Positions 33,084-41,893 of a stretch of DNA of 64,000 nucleotides are shown here, one piece after another. Position 1 is the first letter of the stretch; each line of letters begins with the position of its first letter. A model generated the notes under the pieces. That model had not been told where the DNA came from, did not search any database, and was given only the letters and a program-made list of their open reading frames with translations. A program made the position numbers and the translations under genes. This DNA is from Megasphaera vaginalis (ex Bordigoni et al. 2020) (GTDB lineage: Bacteria > Bacillota > Negativicutes > Veillonellales > Megasphaeraceae), in contig NZ_OEQB01000004.1 of assembly GCF_900240295.1 (NCBI RefSeq), positions 124,001-188,000 of the forward strand. The letters are read 5' to 3'.

Positions 33084-34550
33084 ATGATAAAAAAAGCAGA
33101 TGTTGTCGTAATCGGCGGCGGAATCACCGGGGCAGCCGTATTGCGGGAATTATCCAAGTATGATCTTCATGCCGTGCTGCTTGAGGCGGAACCGGAATTG
33201 GCCGCAGGCACGACCAAGGCAAACAGCGCTATCCTTCATGCCGGGTTCGATGCGCCGACGGGATCGATGAAGGCGCAGATGAATGTCGACGGCAACAGGA
33301 TTTATCACGAGCTGAAAGAAGAACTCGATCTCGATATTACATGGTGCGGTTCGCTAGTCGCGGCGTTGGATGAAGAGCAGGCCCGGACCGTTCGTGATCT
33401 GTATGAACGGGGAGTAGCCAACGGCGTACCCGGTCTTGAAATTTGGGACAGTGAGAAGGTGCATGCTTTCGAACCGAATTTGAGTGACGACGTGTGCTGC
33501 GCGCTCTGGGCGCCGACGGCAGGTATCTGTTGGCCTTTCGGGCTTACTGCGGCTTTTGCCGAAAACGCCGTCATCAACGGCGCCGACGTCATTCGTGAAT
33601 GCAAGGTTGTCGGTTTTGAGATTATCGACGGCGCCGTCAAGGCCGTCAAAACGAACCGAGGCCGTATTGAAACCCGTTTTGTCGTCAATGCGGCCGGCGT
33701 TCATGCCGATGATATGAGCAGACTTGCCGGCGATGATTCGTTCCAAATTCATCCGCGCAAAGGAGAGTATATCCTTTTTGATAAATCTGTTCAGCAAGAT
33801 TTAGTACACAGCCCCGTTTTTCCGACGCCGAGCAAGCTGGGAAAAGGGATTCTCGTTTGTGCCACGACACATGGAAACGTTTTCGTCGGCCCGAATGCGG
33901 AGGATTTGCCTGATGAAGCAAAAGACGATACCATGGTCACCCTGAAGGGGATGGATGATATTCTTGAAAAAGCGCGCAGACTGGTGCCGGCGTTGCCGTT
34001 AGGGGCCACGATTACGGAATTTGCCGGTATCCGCGCCGTATCCAGTACGGGCGATTTCGTTCTCGGCCCTTCATCCTGCACGCAGGGGTTGATTCAGGCT
34101 GCCGGTATTCAGTCGCCGGGCCTGACGTCGGCACCGGCGATTGCCGAATACTTGACAGGGTTTATCGTTGCCGAACTCGGCGCAAAGAGGAAGGCTGATT
34201 ACCGGCCAGGGCGTCCGCAGCAGCCCTGTTTCCGCGAGCTTTCGACAGCCGGGAAAAAGAAGCTGATTGCCAAAGACCCTCGTTACGGACGTGTCATTTG
34301 CCGCTGCGAAACGATTACGGAAGGGGAAATCATCGACGCCATCCATCGCCCTTGCGGCGCGCGTACCGTTGACGGTGTCAAGCGCCGTACACGTGCCGGC
34401 ATGGGGCGCTGCCAGGGCGGTTTCTGCGGTCCCCGCGTGACGCAGATCCTGGCGCGGGAACTCCGTATTCCCGTAACGGAAGTACGCAAGGAAATGGGCG
34501 AATCTTACCTGTTTTATGCGAAAGAGACGACGAGGGGAGGTAAGGAATAA
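33084..34550 (+). CDS. glpA: FAD-dependent glycerol-3-phosphate dehydrogenase-like protein with BFD-type [2Fe-2S] domain
   Basis: 488 residues. N-terminal FAD fold VVVIGGGITGAAVLRELSKYD (about 6-26), DAO-type substrate domain with TTKANSAILHAGFD, and a C-terminal Cys-rich BFD-like domain (about 415-475: VICRCETITEGEI...GMGRCQGGFCGP) with four Cys for a [2Fe-2S] centre. The arrangement matches the anaerobic GlpA-type proteins of clostridia that work with a second flavoprotein and a DUF1667 protein, encoded next. It should oxidise glycerol-3-phosphate to dihydroxyacetone phosphate. An L-2-hydroxyglutarate oxidase-like role is the alternative, made less likely by context. Confidence 0.85.
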   Translation: MIKKADVVVIGGGITGAAVLRELSKYDLHAVLLEAEPELAAGTTKANSAILHAGFDAPTGSMKAQMNVDGNRIYHELKEELDLDITWCGSLVAALDEEQARTVRDLYERGVANGVPGLEIWDSEKVHAFEPNLSDDVCCALWAPTAGICWPFGLTAAFAENAVINGADVIRECKVVGFEIIDGAVKAVKTNRGRIETRFVVNAAGVHADDMSRLAGDDSFQIHPRKGEYILFDKSVQQDLVHSPVFPTPSKLGKGILVCATTHGNVFVGPNAEDLPDEAKDDTMVTLKGMDDILEKARRLVPALPLGATITEFAGIRAVSSTGDFVLGPSSCTQGLIQAAGIQSPGLTSAPAIAEYLTGFIVAELGAKRKADYRPGRPQQPCFRELSTAGKKKLIAKDPRYGRVICRCETITEGEIIDAIHRPCGARTVDGVKRRTRAGMGRCQGGFCGPRVTQILARELRIPVTEVRKEMGESYLFYAKETTRGGKE

Positions 34551-35818
34551 TGAACAAGATCTATGACGTTATCATTGTCGGCGGCGGTCCGGCCGGCCTT
34601 TCCGCCGCGTATAGCGCCTGGCAGAACGGCGCGGAGAGCATACTCGTTCTCGAACGGGACCGCGAGCCGGGCGGTATTTTGCAGCAATGTATTCACAACG
34701 GCTTCGGCCTCCATCATTTCAAGGAGGAATTGACAGGCCCCGGGTATGCACAGCGGTGTTATGATTTGGTAAAAGATAAGCGGGAAATAGAGATCCTGGT
34801 TGATACGATGGTGCTTGAAGTGAACAAGGACAAGACCGTAACGGCCGTCAGTCCGGCGCAGGGACTGTTCACGGTACAAGGGCAGACCTTGATTCTGACG
34901 ATGGGCTGCCGCGAACGGACGCGCGGTGCCATTCGCATTCCCGGCTACCGGCCTGCCGGCGTTTTTACGGCCGGCGCGGCGCAGCGTATGGTCAATATGG
35001 AAGGGTATTTGCCGGGGAAAAAGATCGTTATCCTTGGCAGCGGCGATATTGGCCTGATCATGGCGCGCCGTATGTCCCTTGAAGGTTGCAAAGTGCAGGC
35101 CGTTCTGGAGATTTGCCCTTTTTCCAACGGGTTGACGCGTAATATGGTACAATGTCTCGACGACTATGACATTCCCCTGTATTTGTCTCATACGATTACC
35201 GCTATCCACGGCAAAGATCGCGTTACGGGAATTACAGCCGCCGCCGTTGATGAGAAGATGCGCCCCGTAGCCGGGACGGAATTCGATATTGATTGCGATA
35301 CGCTGCTGTTGTCCGTTGGCCTGATACCGGAAAATGAATTATCTTTGGGCCTCGGTCTTTCCATGCACTCTCTGACCAACGGGCCGATCGTCGATCAGCA
35401 CCGTGAGACGAGTATTCCCAGCATCTTTGCCGCCGGCAATGTCGTCCATGTTCATGATCTCGTCGATTTCGTTTCGGAAGAGGCAGAGATAGCCGGTAAA
35501 TTTGCCGCTTTGAAAGCGCGCCGCGTTCTTGCCGCCGCCGTCGCCGACGTGACAGTCGAGGCGGCAGATGAAGTACGTACCTGTGTGCCGCAGCATCTGC
35601 GGGTCACCGAAGAGCATGAAGTGATTCGTCTCTTTATGCGTGTAAGGCGGCCGTTGAAAAAATGCCGTCTCACGATCAGGAGCGGCGAAGATACGTTGTT
35701 GACAAAAGTCTTGCCCGTTGCCAAACCGAGTGAAATGATTGCCGTCAATGTACCGGCTGACAAGGCGGCAGGCCATTATACGACATGGTCTGTTTCCGTT
35801 ATGGAGGAGGAAGCATGA
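34550..35818 (+). CDS. Pyridine nucleotide-disulfide family FAD oxidoreductase of the G3P dehydrogenase set
   Basis: 422 residues with two dinucleotide folds: FAD site VIIVGGGPAGLSAAYSAWQNG (about 6-26) and NAD(P) site KIVILGSGDIGLIMARRMSLEG (about 155-178). FAAGNVVHVHDLVDFVSEE near 300 closes the FAD domain. There is no CxxC redox disulfide, so it probably passes electrons between the GlpA-like subunit and NAD(P) or another carrier. Start and the previous stop share a base; the next gene overlaps by 4 bases. The trio is a recognised gene set in anaerobes. Confidence 0.85.
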   Translation: MNKIYDVIIVGGGPAGLSAAYSAWQNGAESILVLERDREPGGILQQCIHNGFGLHHFKEELTGPGYAQRCYDLVKDKREIEILVDTMVLEVNKDKTVTAVSPAQGLFTVQGQTLILTMGCRERTRGAIRIPGYRPAGVFTAGAAQRMVNMEGYLPGKKIVILGSGDIGLIMARRMSLEGCKVQAVLEICPFSNGLTRNMVQCLDDYDIPLYLSHTITAIHGKDRVTGITAAAVDEKMRPVAGTEFDIDCDTLLLSVGLIPENELSLGLGLSMHSLTNGPIVDQHRETSIPSIFAAGNVVHVHDLVDFVSEEAEIAGKFAALKARRVLAAAVADVTVEAADEVRTCVPQHLRVTEEHEVIRLFMRVRRPLKKCRLTIRSGEDTLLTKVLPVAKPSEMIAVNVPADKAAGHYTTWSVSVMEEEA

Positions 35819-36189
35819 TGAGCACGGAAATAAAAAAAATGAACTGCATCAATTGCCCCATGGGATGCGCTTTGACTGTGGAGATCAACGACGGAACGAT
35901 CGGGCAGATTACGGGAAACACGTGTCCCCGCGGCATAACTTATGCGCAGCAGGAACTGACGGCGCCGAAACGGATGCTGACGGCGACTGTACGTACGCAA
36001 GACGGTGCTTTGCCGCTTTTGCCGGTTGTTTCCAAAGAAGCGCTGCCGAAGAATAAGGTTCTTGACTGTGCCGCGTTCTTGCGCGGTGTGACGGCAGTCA
36101 TGCCGGTTCGGACCGGTGATGTCGTTGTCGCCGATATTCTGGGGCTCGGCGTGGATATCGTTGCCAGTCGCGATATGGCAAAAAAATAA
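35815..36189 (+). CDS. DUF1667 Cys-rich protein of the G3P dehydrogenase set
   Basis: 124 residues, starting ATG 35815 (or 35818) in an ATGA overlap with the oxidoreductase, behind GGAGG. The N-terminus has Cys11, Cys14 and Cys18 in NCINCPMGC and Cys37 in GNTCPRG, a likely Fe-S or metal site like that at the start of molybdopterin oxidoreductases, followed by the DUF1667 body (KRMLTATVRTQDGALPLLPV). It occurs almost always with the two preceding gene types and is probably a small electron-transfer subunit. Confidence 0.85.
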   Translation: MMSTEIKKMNCINCPMGCALTVEINDGTIGQITGNTCPRGITYAQQELTAPKRMLTATVRTQDGALPLLPVVSKEALPKNKVLDCAAFLRGVTAVMPVRTGDVVVADILGLGVDIVASRDMAKK

Positions 36190-36245
36190 AAAGCAGTGGT
36201 ACTGCTAGGTAAAATAAACGGATTGATTGCAAATAAACAGGAGAA

Positions 36246-36290
36246 AAACGCCCTCCGCAGCAGGATAAGGAAACTGCGCGGAGGGCGTTT
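36246..36290. terminator. Terminator between the glp operon and cysK
   Basis: Arms AAACGCCCTCCGC (36246-36258) and GCGGAGGGCGTTT (36278-36290) with GCAG/CTGC pairing continued inside. It serves the plus-strand glp operon. The stretch 36300-36435 up to the cysK stop holds nothing recognised. Confidence 0.8.
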
Positions 36291-36435
36291 CTGCATTGAG
36301 AACGGGTTGCGGACACGAGCACCGGAGGCGGTGTTCTCTTCCGTCCTGCATACTGAAGACTGTGAAACGTTCGTTCAGTATGTCGCTTCGTTAAAAAAGC
36401 GTATTTTTTCCCGTTTAGCTATGCTTGGCGAGCTT

Positions 36436-37374
36436 TTATTTCGCCTTGATAAAGTCCGGTGTCGTCAAATAACGGTCGCCGTTATCGGGCAGAAGAACGA
36501 CAATCGTCTTGCCGTTATTTTCCGGCAAGGCGGCGGTTCTCGTGGCGGCATAGAGCGCGGCACCGCCGGAGATCCCAATGAGGAGGCCTTCTTTTTGTGT
36601 AAACAGGCGGGCCGTATCGTAGGCTTCTTCTGTCGTTACGGTAAAAACGGAATCGTAGATCGTTGTATCCAGCGTTTTCGGCACAAAATTCGCGCCGATT
36701 CCCTGCAGTTTGTGTGAACCGGCATGTCCTTCGGAAAGGAGCGGCGAATCCTTCGGTTCTACGGCGATGATCTTGACGGCAGGCTTTTGTTCCTTTAAAT
36801 ATTGACCGACGCCGGAAAGCGTGCCGCCTGTGCCGACGCCGGCAAGGAAGATATCGACGGCGCCGTCTGTGTCCCGATAAATTTCCGGACCTGTCGTTTC
36901 CTTATGGATACGGGGATTGACGGGATTGGTAAATTGGCCGGGAATGTATGCGCCGTCGATTTCGCTTGCCAGTTCTTCCGCTTTGGCGACGGAGCCGGTC
37001 ATTCCTTCTTTTCCCGGTGTGAGAACGATTTCGGCGCCGTAAGCGGCGATCAGGTTGCGACGTTCAACGGACATCGTTTCCGGCATGGTGAAGATTGCCC
37101 GATAGCCTTTGGCGGCGGCAACGGCGGCGAGGCCGATGCCCGTATTGCCGCTGGTCGGTTCGATGATGACGGAACCTTTTTTCAGCAGGCCCTGCTTTTC
37201 TGCGTCTTCAATCATGGCCTTGGCGATGCGGTCTTTGGCAGAACCGGCCGGATTAAAAGCTTCCAACTTGACGAATAATTTTCCCTTTATCCCTGCCGCC
37301 GCATTATAGCGTACAGGTTCCAACAAAGGGGTGTTGCCGATCAGATCCAATGCGCTGGTATAAATAGTACTCAT
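36436..37374 (-). CDS. cysK: Cysteine synthase (O-acetylserine sulfhydrylase)
   Basis: PLP enzyme making cysteine from O-acetylserine and sulfide. About 312 residues from ATG 37374 (MSTIYTSALDLIGNTPLLE); ATG 37383 lies too close to the GGAG site and ATG 37401 is a further option. The PLP lysine is in NPAGSAKDRIAKAM, the Asn loop in EPTSGNTGIGLAAVAAAKGY, and the phosphate loop in GVGTGGTLSGV. It lies downstream of cysE on the same strand, separated by about 200 bases that include a 14-C tract. Confidence 0.93.
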   Translation of the reverse strand: MSTIYTSALDLIGNTPLLEPVRYNAAAGIKGKLFVKLEAFNPAGSAKDRIAKAMIEDAEKQGLLKKGSVIIEPTSGNTGIGLAAVAAAKGYRAIFTMPETMSVERRNLIAAYGAEIVLTPGKEGMTGSVAKAEELASEIDGAYIPGQFTNPVNPRIHKETTGPEIYRDTDGAVDIFLAGVGTGGTLSGVGQYLKEQKPAVKIIAVEPKDSPLLSEGHAGSHKLQGIGANFVPKTLDTTIYDSVFTVTTEEAYDTARLFTQKEGLLIGISGGAALYAATRTAALPENNGKTIVVLLPDNGDRYLTTPDFIKAK

Positions 37375-37493
37375 GATATTCATAGCTCCTTTTTTGTTCA
37401 TAACGAATCATAGTCCACCGTGTATTTCCGACGATTCACGACAACATCGAAAAGGTCGTCCCGTTACGAGATAGTTCAGTTGCATAAGCCATT

Positions 37494-37507
37494 CCCCCCC
37501 CCCCCCC
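37494..37507. repeat. Homopolymer of 14 C residues between cysE and cysK
   Basis: Uninterrupted C run (G on the transcribed strand) about 120 bases upstream of the cysK start and about 75 bases after the cysE stop. Such a tract is unusual in this otherwise mixed sequence and is prone to slipped-strand change. The exact length could also be a sequencing error. Confidence 0.8.
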
Positions 37508-37581
37508 GACATAGTAAAAACAGATAACCATGTGTTGATATATGTATACGCAGAGACAATAGTTGCCCGGCGTATATCGCA

Positions 37582-38277
37582 TCAGTTACGGCCGCCGCGG
37601 ATACTGTGGAGAACCGTCTCGGATCGCGTCAGATTTTCTACTGTCCGCTGCAGGAACGCCACTTGCTGCTGCAAGGCGGCGATCTGCTCTTCCAGCGGGT
37701 CCGGCAGTGTATGATGATTCAAGTCGACGTCGGCTTCGGACGGGGCCCGACGTACTTTGCGGCCCTTTTGCAGAACGACGTGGCCGGGAATGCCGACGAC
37801 CGTCGAATGAGGCGGCACTTCTTTCAAGACGACGGAGCCGGCGCCGATTTTGGCGCCTTCGCCGACGGTGAAAGAACCGAGTACTTTGGCGCCGCTGGCG
37901 ACGACGACGTAGTCGCCGATCGTCGGATGACGTTTGCCTTTTTCTTTTCCCGTGCCGCCCAAAGTCACGCCCTGGTAGAGCGAAACATTTTTGCCGATTA
38001 TCGTCGTTTCGCCGATAACGATTCCCATGCCGTGATCGATGAAGAGACCTTCGCCGATTTCAGCGCCGGGGTGTATTTCTATACCGGTGCAGAAGCGGCT
38101 GATTGTTGAAATGATGCGCGCCGTCACGAACCATTGGCGGCGGTAGAAACAATGTGCCAGCCGGTATGCCCAGATGGCGTGAAGACCGGAATAACACGTG
38201 AGAATTTCCAAGGTGTTTTTCGCCGCCGGATCGCGGTCTTTGATAACTTGAATATCCTTGCGAAGTGTCGCGAACAT
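37582..38277 (-). CDS. cysE: Serine O-acetyltransferase
   Basis: Makes O-acetylserine for CysK. 231 residues from ATG 38277 behind AGGAGG. The protein has an N-terminal helical part ([27 protein letters not shown]), then the left-handed beta-helix of hexapeptide repeats (about 65-165) with [21 protein letters not shown] (active-site His and Asp), [16 protein letters not shown] and [20 protein letters not shown]-terminal coiled coil ([21 protein letters not shown]) is longer than in short Firmicute forms. It is controlled by the T-box just upstream. Confidence 0.94.
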   Translation of the reverse strand: MFATLRKDIQVIKDRDPAAKNTLEILTCYSGLHAIWAYRLAHCFYRRQWFVTARIISTISRFCTGIEIHPGAEIGEGLFIDHGMGIVIGETTIIGKNVSLYQGVTLGGTGKEKGKRHPTIGDYVVVASGAKVLGSFTVGEGAKIGAGSVVLKEVPPHSTVVGIPGHVVLQKGRKVRRAPSEADVDLNHHTLPDPLEEQIAALQQQVAFLQRTVENLTRSETVLHSIRGGRN

Positions 38278-38304
38278 GGGAAGTCCTCCTGAAAATGGCA
38301 AAAG

Positions 38305-38550
38305 AAAAAGGCCGTCGTCTCGACAGAGACGGCGGCCCGCGGTTCCACTCTGATTGCAGCAAAATGCTGCCACTCGATATCGGTAACGTCGACAGACGGG
38401 ATATCTTACTGTAAGTTCGGATATCCGGCTCCCAAAGGCATTCCGGCGTACTTGGCGGCGGTGCAGGCTTTCAGCCGGTGGCCGGCACTCTCTGTATGGC
38501 CTTTATACGCGTACTTGTTTTGGTCATCGCTTTTTCTAATGATGCCTATG
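38305..38550 (-). ncRNA. T-box leader with cysteine specifier, upstream of cysE
   Basis: Read on the minus strand, the leader contains an AGTA-type loop region (AAGTACGCG), AGAGAG, GGCTGAAAGCC, the specifier segment GGAATGCCTTT with TGC (Cys codon, complement of 38438-38440), the T-box sequence AGAGTGGAACCGCG (complement of 38338-38351), and a terminator stem GGCCGCCGTCTC/GAGACGACGGCC followed by TTTTT (38337 down to 38305). Uncharged tRNA-Cys should stabilise the antiterminator and allow cysE, and perhaps cysK, expression. Confidence 0.93.
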
Positions 38551-38579
38551 ATACTATACCTTTATGGTACATTTGTCAA
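38551..38579 (-). promoter_or_regulatory. Promoter of the T-box-cysE transcript
   Basis: TTGACA (complement of 38574-38579), 17-base spacer, TAGTAT (complement of 38551-38556). The start of transcription would fall just before the T-box stem I. Confidence 0.8.
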
Positions 38580-38712
38580 TAGGAAGTTGAGAGCCCTTGG
38601 GGAAATAAAAAAATCGTAGGGCATACAATTTAAAGAGACCGTATATGCAGACAAAGTCTTTTATAATCAATTATAATGATAGCGTAAAGTAGTGCATGAA
38701 GGAGGAGAGGCG

Positions 38713-39414
38713 ATGTCAATGTTGAAAAGGTCGGCATTTACGTACGCGTTGCCGCTGACGACGCCGATTTGCGCAGGTTTTTTGTTTTTAGGACTTTCTT
38801 ATGGACTGTACGCTACCAGCAAGGGGTTGCCCGTGTATTATCCGACACTGATGAGCGCGCTGATTTATGCCGGCTCCATGGAATTCGTAACGGTCAGTCT
38901 TTTGTTGGCGCCGTTCAATCCTGTCGGCGTTTTTTTTCTGACCCTCATGGTCAATGCGCGCCACATTTTTTACGGACTGGCGATGTTGGCGAAATACAGA
39001 CATTTAGGGTGGAAGACATATTATCTTATTTTCGGCATGTGCGACGAAACCTTTGCGATCAACGCCGCTACAGATGTGCCTCCCGATATTGATCGGTCCT
39101 GGTTCTATGTTCACGTTACCTGGCTTAATCAGGTGTATTGGGTCGGCGGCGCAACGATTGGCGGACTGGTCGGGAATTATCTCACCTTTTTGCCGACGAA
39201 GGGAATAGAATTTATTTTGACCGCCCTCTTTCTCGTCTTGCTGCTGGAATTGACGCATAAGGAAAAAGGCCTTCGCAACGGCCTTATCGGACTGGCGACG
39301 ACGGCTGCCGCTCTACTGATCTTCGGCGCGGCGCAGTTTATCATTCCCGCCATGATCGGTATTACGAGTATCTTTTTCGTCCTATATAAGAAAGGGGATG
39401 TGATCCGTGACTGA
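38713..39414 (+). CDS. azlC: AzlC-family branched-chain amino acid permease subunit
   Basis: 233-residue inner-membrane protein with about 6-7 hydrophobic segments, start 38713 behind GGAGGAGAGG. AzlC features: PICAGFLFLGLSYGLYATSKGLP in segment one, SALIYAGSMEFVTVSLLLAPFNPVGVFFLTLMVNARHIFYGLAM, and GMCDETFAI. Together with the small partner AzlD it forms an exporter for branched-chain or other amino acids. The genes overlap by 8 bases. Confidence 0.9.
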   Translation: MSMLKRSAFTYALPLTTPICAGFLFLGLSYGLYATSKGLPVYYPTLMSALIYAGSMEFVTVSLLLAPFNPVGVFFLTLMVNARHIFYGLAMLAKYRHLGWKTYYLIFGMCDETFAINAATDVPPDIDRSWFYVHVTWLNQVYWVGGATIGGLVGNYLTFLPTKGIEFILTALFLVLLLELTHKEKGLRNGLIGLATTAAALLIFGAAQFIIPAMIGITSIFFVLYKKGDVIRD

Positions 39415-39736
39415 GTTGGAAATGGCCCTAACCGTCGCTGTCGTCGTTGCCGGCACGATGACGACGCGATATATATCCTTTGCCGTTTTTGCGGCGCAGA
39501 AAGAACCGCCGGCTCTCGTCCGCTACTTGGGAACGGTCTTGCCCGGAGCCGTCATGGGTCTTCTCGTGGTGTACTCTCTTAAAGATACGGTCCTGGTCAC
39601 GTGGTCCTATGGTCTGCCGGAGATCATTGCGTCCGTCGTCCTTGTAGCCGTTCATCTTTGGCGTCGCAACGTACTGTTGAGCATGGCTGTCGGTACGATT
39701 CTGTATATGTTGCTGGTGCAGCTTGTGTTCCATTGA
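39407..39736 (+). CDS. azlD: AzlD-family branched-chain amino acid exporter subunit
   Basis: 109-residue hydrophobic protein with about four membrane segments, starting at GTG 39407 inside the end of azlC. Features: TMTTRYISFAVFA near the start, RYLGTVLPGAVMGLLVVYSL, and a C-terminal hydrophobic helix. Size and pairing are those of AzlD. Confidence 0.88.
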   Translation: MTELEMALTVAVVVAGTMTTRYISFAVFAAQKEPPALVRYLGTVLPGAVMGLLVVYSLKDTVLVTWSYGLPEIIASVVLVAVHLWRRNVLLSMAVGTILYMLLVQLVFH

Positions 39737-39888
39737 AAGGCGAAGCGTATTCGCCTTTTTTTGTTGTTGCTGTGGCCGGAGAAGAAGCCCTGCTCGTTGA
39801 AAAGTACGAAAATACGGCAAGACATGATATAATATACTGATAAGGCGGCGACGGGTCATCAGTCGTCGCAGATGAAGGAGGAAATTCC

Positions 39889-40587
39889 ATGTCTGAAATA
39901 AAGGTAACGTATTTGGACCACAGCGGCTTTGCAGCCGAAACGGCGACGAAAATACTGGTTTTCGATTATTACCGGGACCCGGCCCATGTCGTCGATGCGT
40001 ATACAAAGAGCCGGAAGGATGTCTACTTTTTTGTAACCCACTCCCACGGTGATCACTTTAATAAGCATATTGCCGATTTCGCTTCCTTTACGAAGGGATA
40101 CATCGTCAATGATGGCGTTCCGTTTACGAACGGGGCTGCCGATAACGTGTATTCCCTGGCTCTTTATGAAACGCTGCAGCTTCAGGATCTGCAGATTCGT
40201 CAATACGGATCGACTGATGAAGGCGGGTCTTTTTATGTTGAAACGGACGGCGTCCGCATCTTTCATGCCGGTGATCTGAATTGGTGGCACTGGCTGGGAG
40301 ACACGGACGAAAATAATCAGGCCATGAAAGAATTGTTTGATAAGGAAATGGAAAGACTTGACGGGCTTACATTCGATCTCGCCTTCTTTCCTGTCGACGC
40401 CCGGCTGGAAGGCGCCCGCGAATGGGGCGTCGCTTCTTTTTTGAGTCACGTTCACGTGACGAAATGCCTGGTTCCCATGCATTACTTCGGTGTTCCCTGG
40501 GAGCCGTCGGAGGCCTTTAACAAAAACTTTCCCACCGTGCCTGTATGGATACCCCGTACCGGCGGCGATACGACGGTATTGGCGTGA
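39889..40587 (+). CDS. MBL-fold metal-dependent hydrolase
   Basis: 232 residues, start 39889 behind GAAGGAGG. The metallo-beta-lactamase motif HSHGDHF (about residues 51-57) gives the metal-binding His and Asp; later ligands are in IFHAGDLNWW (about 124-133) and a His near VPMHYFG (about 203). It resembles UlaG-like or zinc-phosphodiesterase-like cytoplasmic enzymes, with no signal peptide. The substrate is unknown, and the neighbours (azlCD, DUF445 pair) do not indicate one. Confidence 0.85.
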   Translation: MSEIKVTYLDHSGFAAETATKILVFDYYRDPAHVVDAYTKSRKDVYFFVTHSHGDHFNKHIADFASFTKGYIVNDGVPFTNGAADNVYSLALYETLQLQDLQIRQYGSTDEGGSFYVETDGVRIFHAGDLNWWHWLGDTDENNQAMKELFDKEMERLDGLTFDLAFFPVDARLEGAREWGVASFLSHVHVTKCLVPMHYFGVPWEPSEAFNKNFPTVPVWIPRTGGDTTVLA

Positions 40588-40635
40588 TGTGGTGGCGAAG
40601 ACATAAGCCCTGCAGCAAGGGCGAAGGAGGCAATA

Positions 40636-41892
40636 ATGCAACAATACAAGCGCAGTCATATTGCTGAGTATATCCTGGTGTTGGCGGCAATACTGCTCTT
40701 ATTGGCATACCCTTTTACCGATTCTTTCGGCGGCTCCCTGGTGACGCATATGGCGGCGGCCGCATTGATCGGCGGCCTGGCCGACTGGTATGCCGTTACG
40801 GCACTGTTCCGAAGGCCGTTGGGGATTTCTTTTAAGACGGAACTGGTTCCGCGCAGCAAGGAACGTATTGCGGAAACGGCGCGGCATATGATTGAAAGTG
40901 AGATTTTGACGGTGCCGAACATGTACGCCGTTTTAAAGCATCATCCCGTATTGGATGCGGCGCTGACGTATTTGCATACGGAGCGGGGGTTCCAATCGGC
41001 GGAACGGATTTTGGGACAGATATTGAATACGTTTCTCTATACAGTCGATATGAAAAAGGCGGTTGCGGCTTTTTCCGACTTCGGTGAAGGAGCGCTGGCC
41101 AAACTGCAAATTGCGCCGATGGCCGGCAGAGCGATGAAAACAGGTCTGTCCGGTGAAGCGGGAGAGGACTTCCTCGATTTCATCATTCTTTCGCTGGAAA
41201 CGATGGTCAGGAGCAACACGGCGAAAAATTATATTGCCGATATTTACAGCGAAGCGTTACGGCAGTACGAACACCGCAATTTTATCTATTCGCTCATCGT
41301 CAGGGCGGCTATGGCCAGCGAGCTTTTCGGCGTAGAACACGTATCGGCGAGTTTGCAGCGAAAATTATTGACTATTCTTGATGAGGCCAGAGATCCCGAA
41401 TCCCAGCGCCGCAAGAAGATGTTTGCCTTTTTCTGGGAACAGGCGACGCGACTGGAAACGGATGAGGTCTGGCAGAAACGGGTGGAATCGTATAAGATGC
41501 GTACATACAGGCATCTTGTCGAGCGGCCGGATATGAAAGAAGCCTGGCAGCGCTACGTGCAGGAACCGCAGCGGCAGAACCGCGTCTGCCGCATTGCCGC
41601 CTCCTATGCCGTCACGCGGCTGGAAAGCTGGCGCGACAGTGCGACACAAGTGGAACAGATGAATCGCTATGTTCTTACGTTGGCTGCTCGTGAACTAAAA
41701 CGGCTGCAAACCTGGTTCGGGGAAACGGCGGAAAAAGAAATTCTCCGCTACGATGGGCGCCGATTGGCGGAACAGCTGGAAGGCCGCGTCTGGTACGATT
41801 TACAGATGATCCGCGTCAACGGCTCTCTCGTGGGCGCCGTGTTGGGCGCCTTCATTTGCTGTGTTCGCCTGGCGTTGAAAGGAGGCTGGTAA
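40636..41892 (+). CDS. DUF445 membrane protein, first of a tandem pair
   Basis: 418 residues, start 40636 behind GAAGGAGG. N-terminal membrane region (about 12-60) containing ALIGGLADWYAVTALFRRPLGI, the DUF445 signature, then a long cytoplasmic or periplasmic helical region, and a C-terminal VNGSLVGAVLGAFICCVRLAL membrane segment. The family is related to YheB/YjiN-type envelope proteins with no proven function. The next gene starts 1 base after the stop and encodes a paralogue. Confidence 0.87.
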   Translation: MQQYKRSHIAEYILVLAAILLLLAYPFTDSFGGSLVTHMAAAALIGGLADWYAVTALFRRPLGISFKTELVPRSKERIAETARHMIESEILTVPNMYAVLKHHPVLDAALTYLHTERGFQSAERILGQILNTFLYTVDMKKAVAAFSDFGEGALAKLQIAPMAGRAMKTGLSGEAGEDFLDFIILSLETMVRSNTAKNYIADIYSEALRQYEHRNFIYSLIVRAAMASELFGVEHVSASLQRKLLTILDEARDPESQRRKKMFAFFWEQATRLETDEVWQKRVESYKMRTYRHLVERPDMKEAWQRYVQEPQRQNRVCRIAASYAVTRLESWRDSATQVEQMNRYVLTLAARELKRLQTWFGETAEKEILRYDGRRLAEQLEGRVWYDLQMIRVNGSLVGAVLGAFICCVRLALKGGW

Positions 41893-41893
41893 C

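Noticed and set aside
37494-37507. Poly-C tract as a contig join
   Set aside because: The flanking genes cysE and cysK belong together, so a misjoin is unlikely; only the exact length is in doubt.
40445-40465. parS-like TTCACGTGA
   Set aside because: The core CACGTG is present, but the outer bases of the 16-mer do not match.
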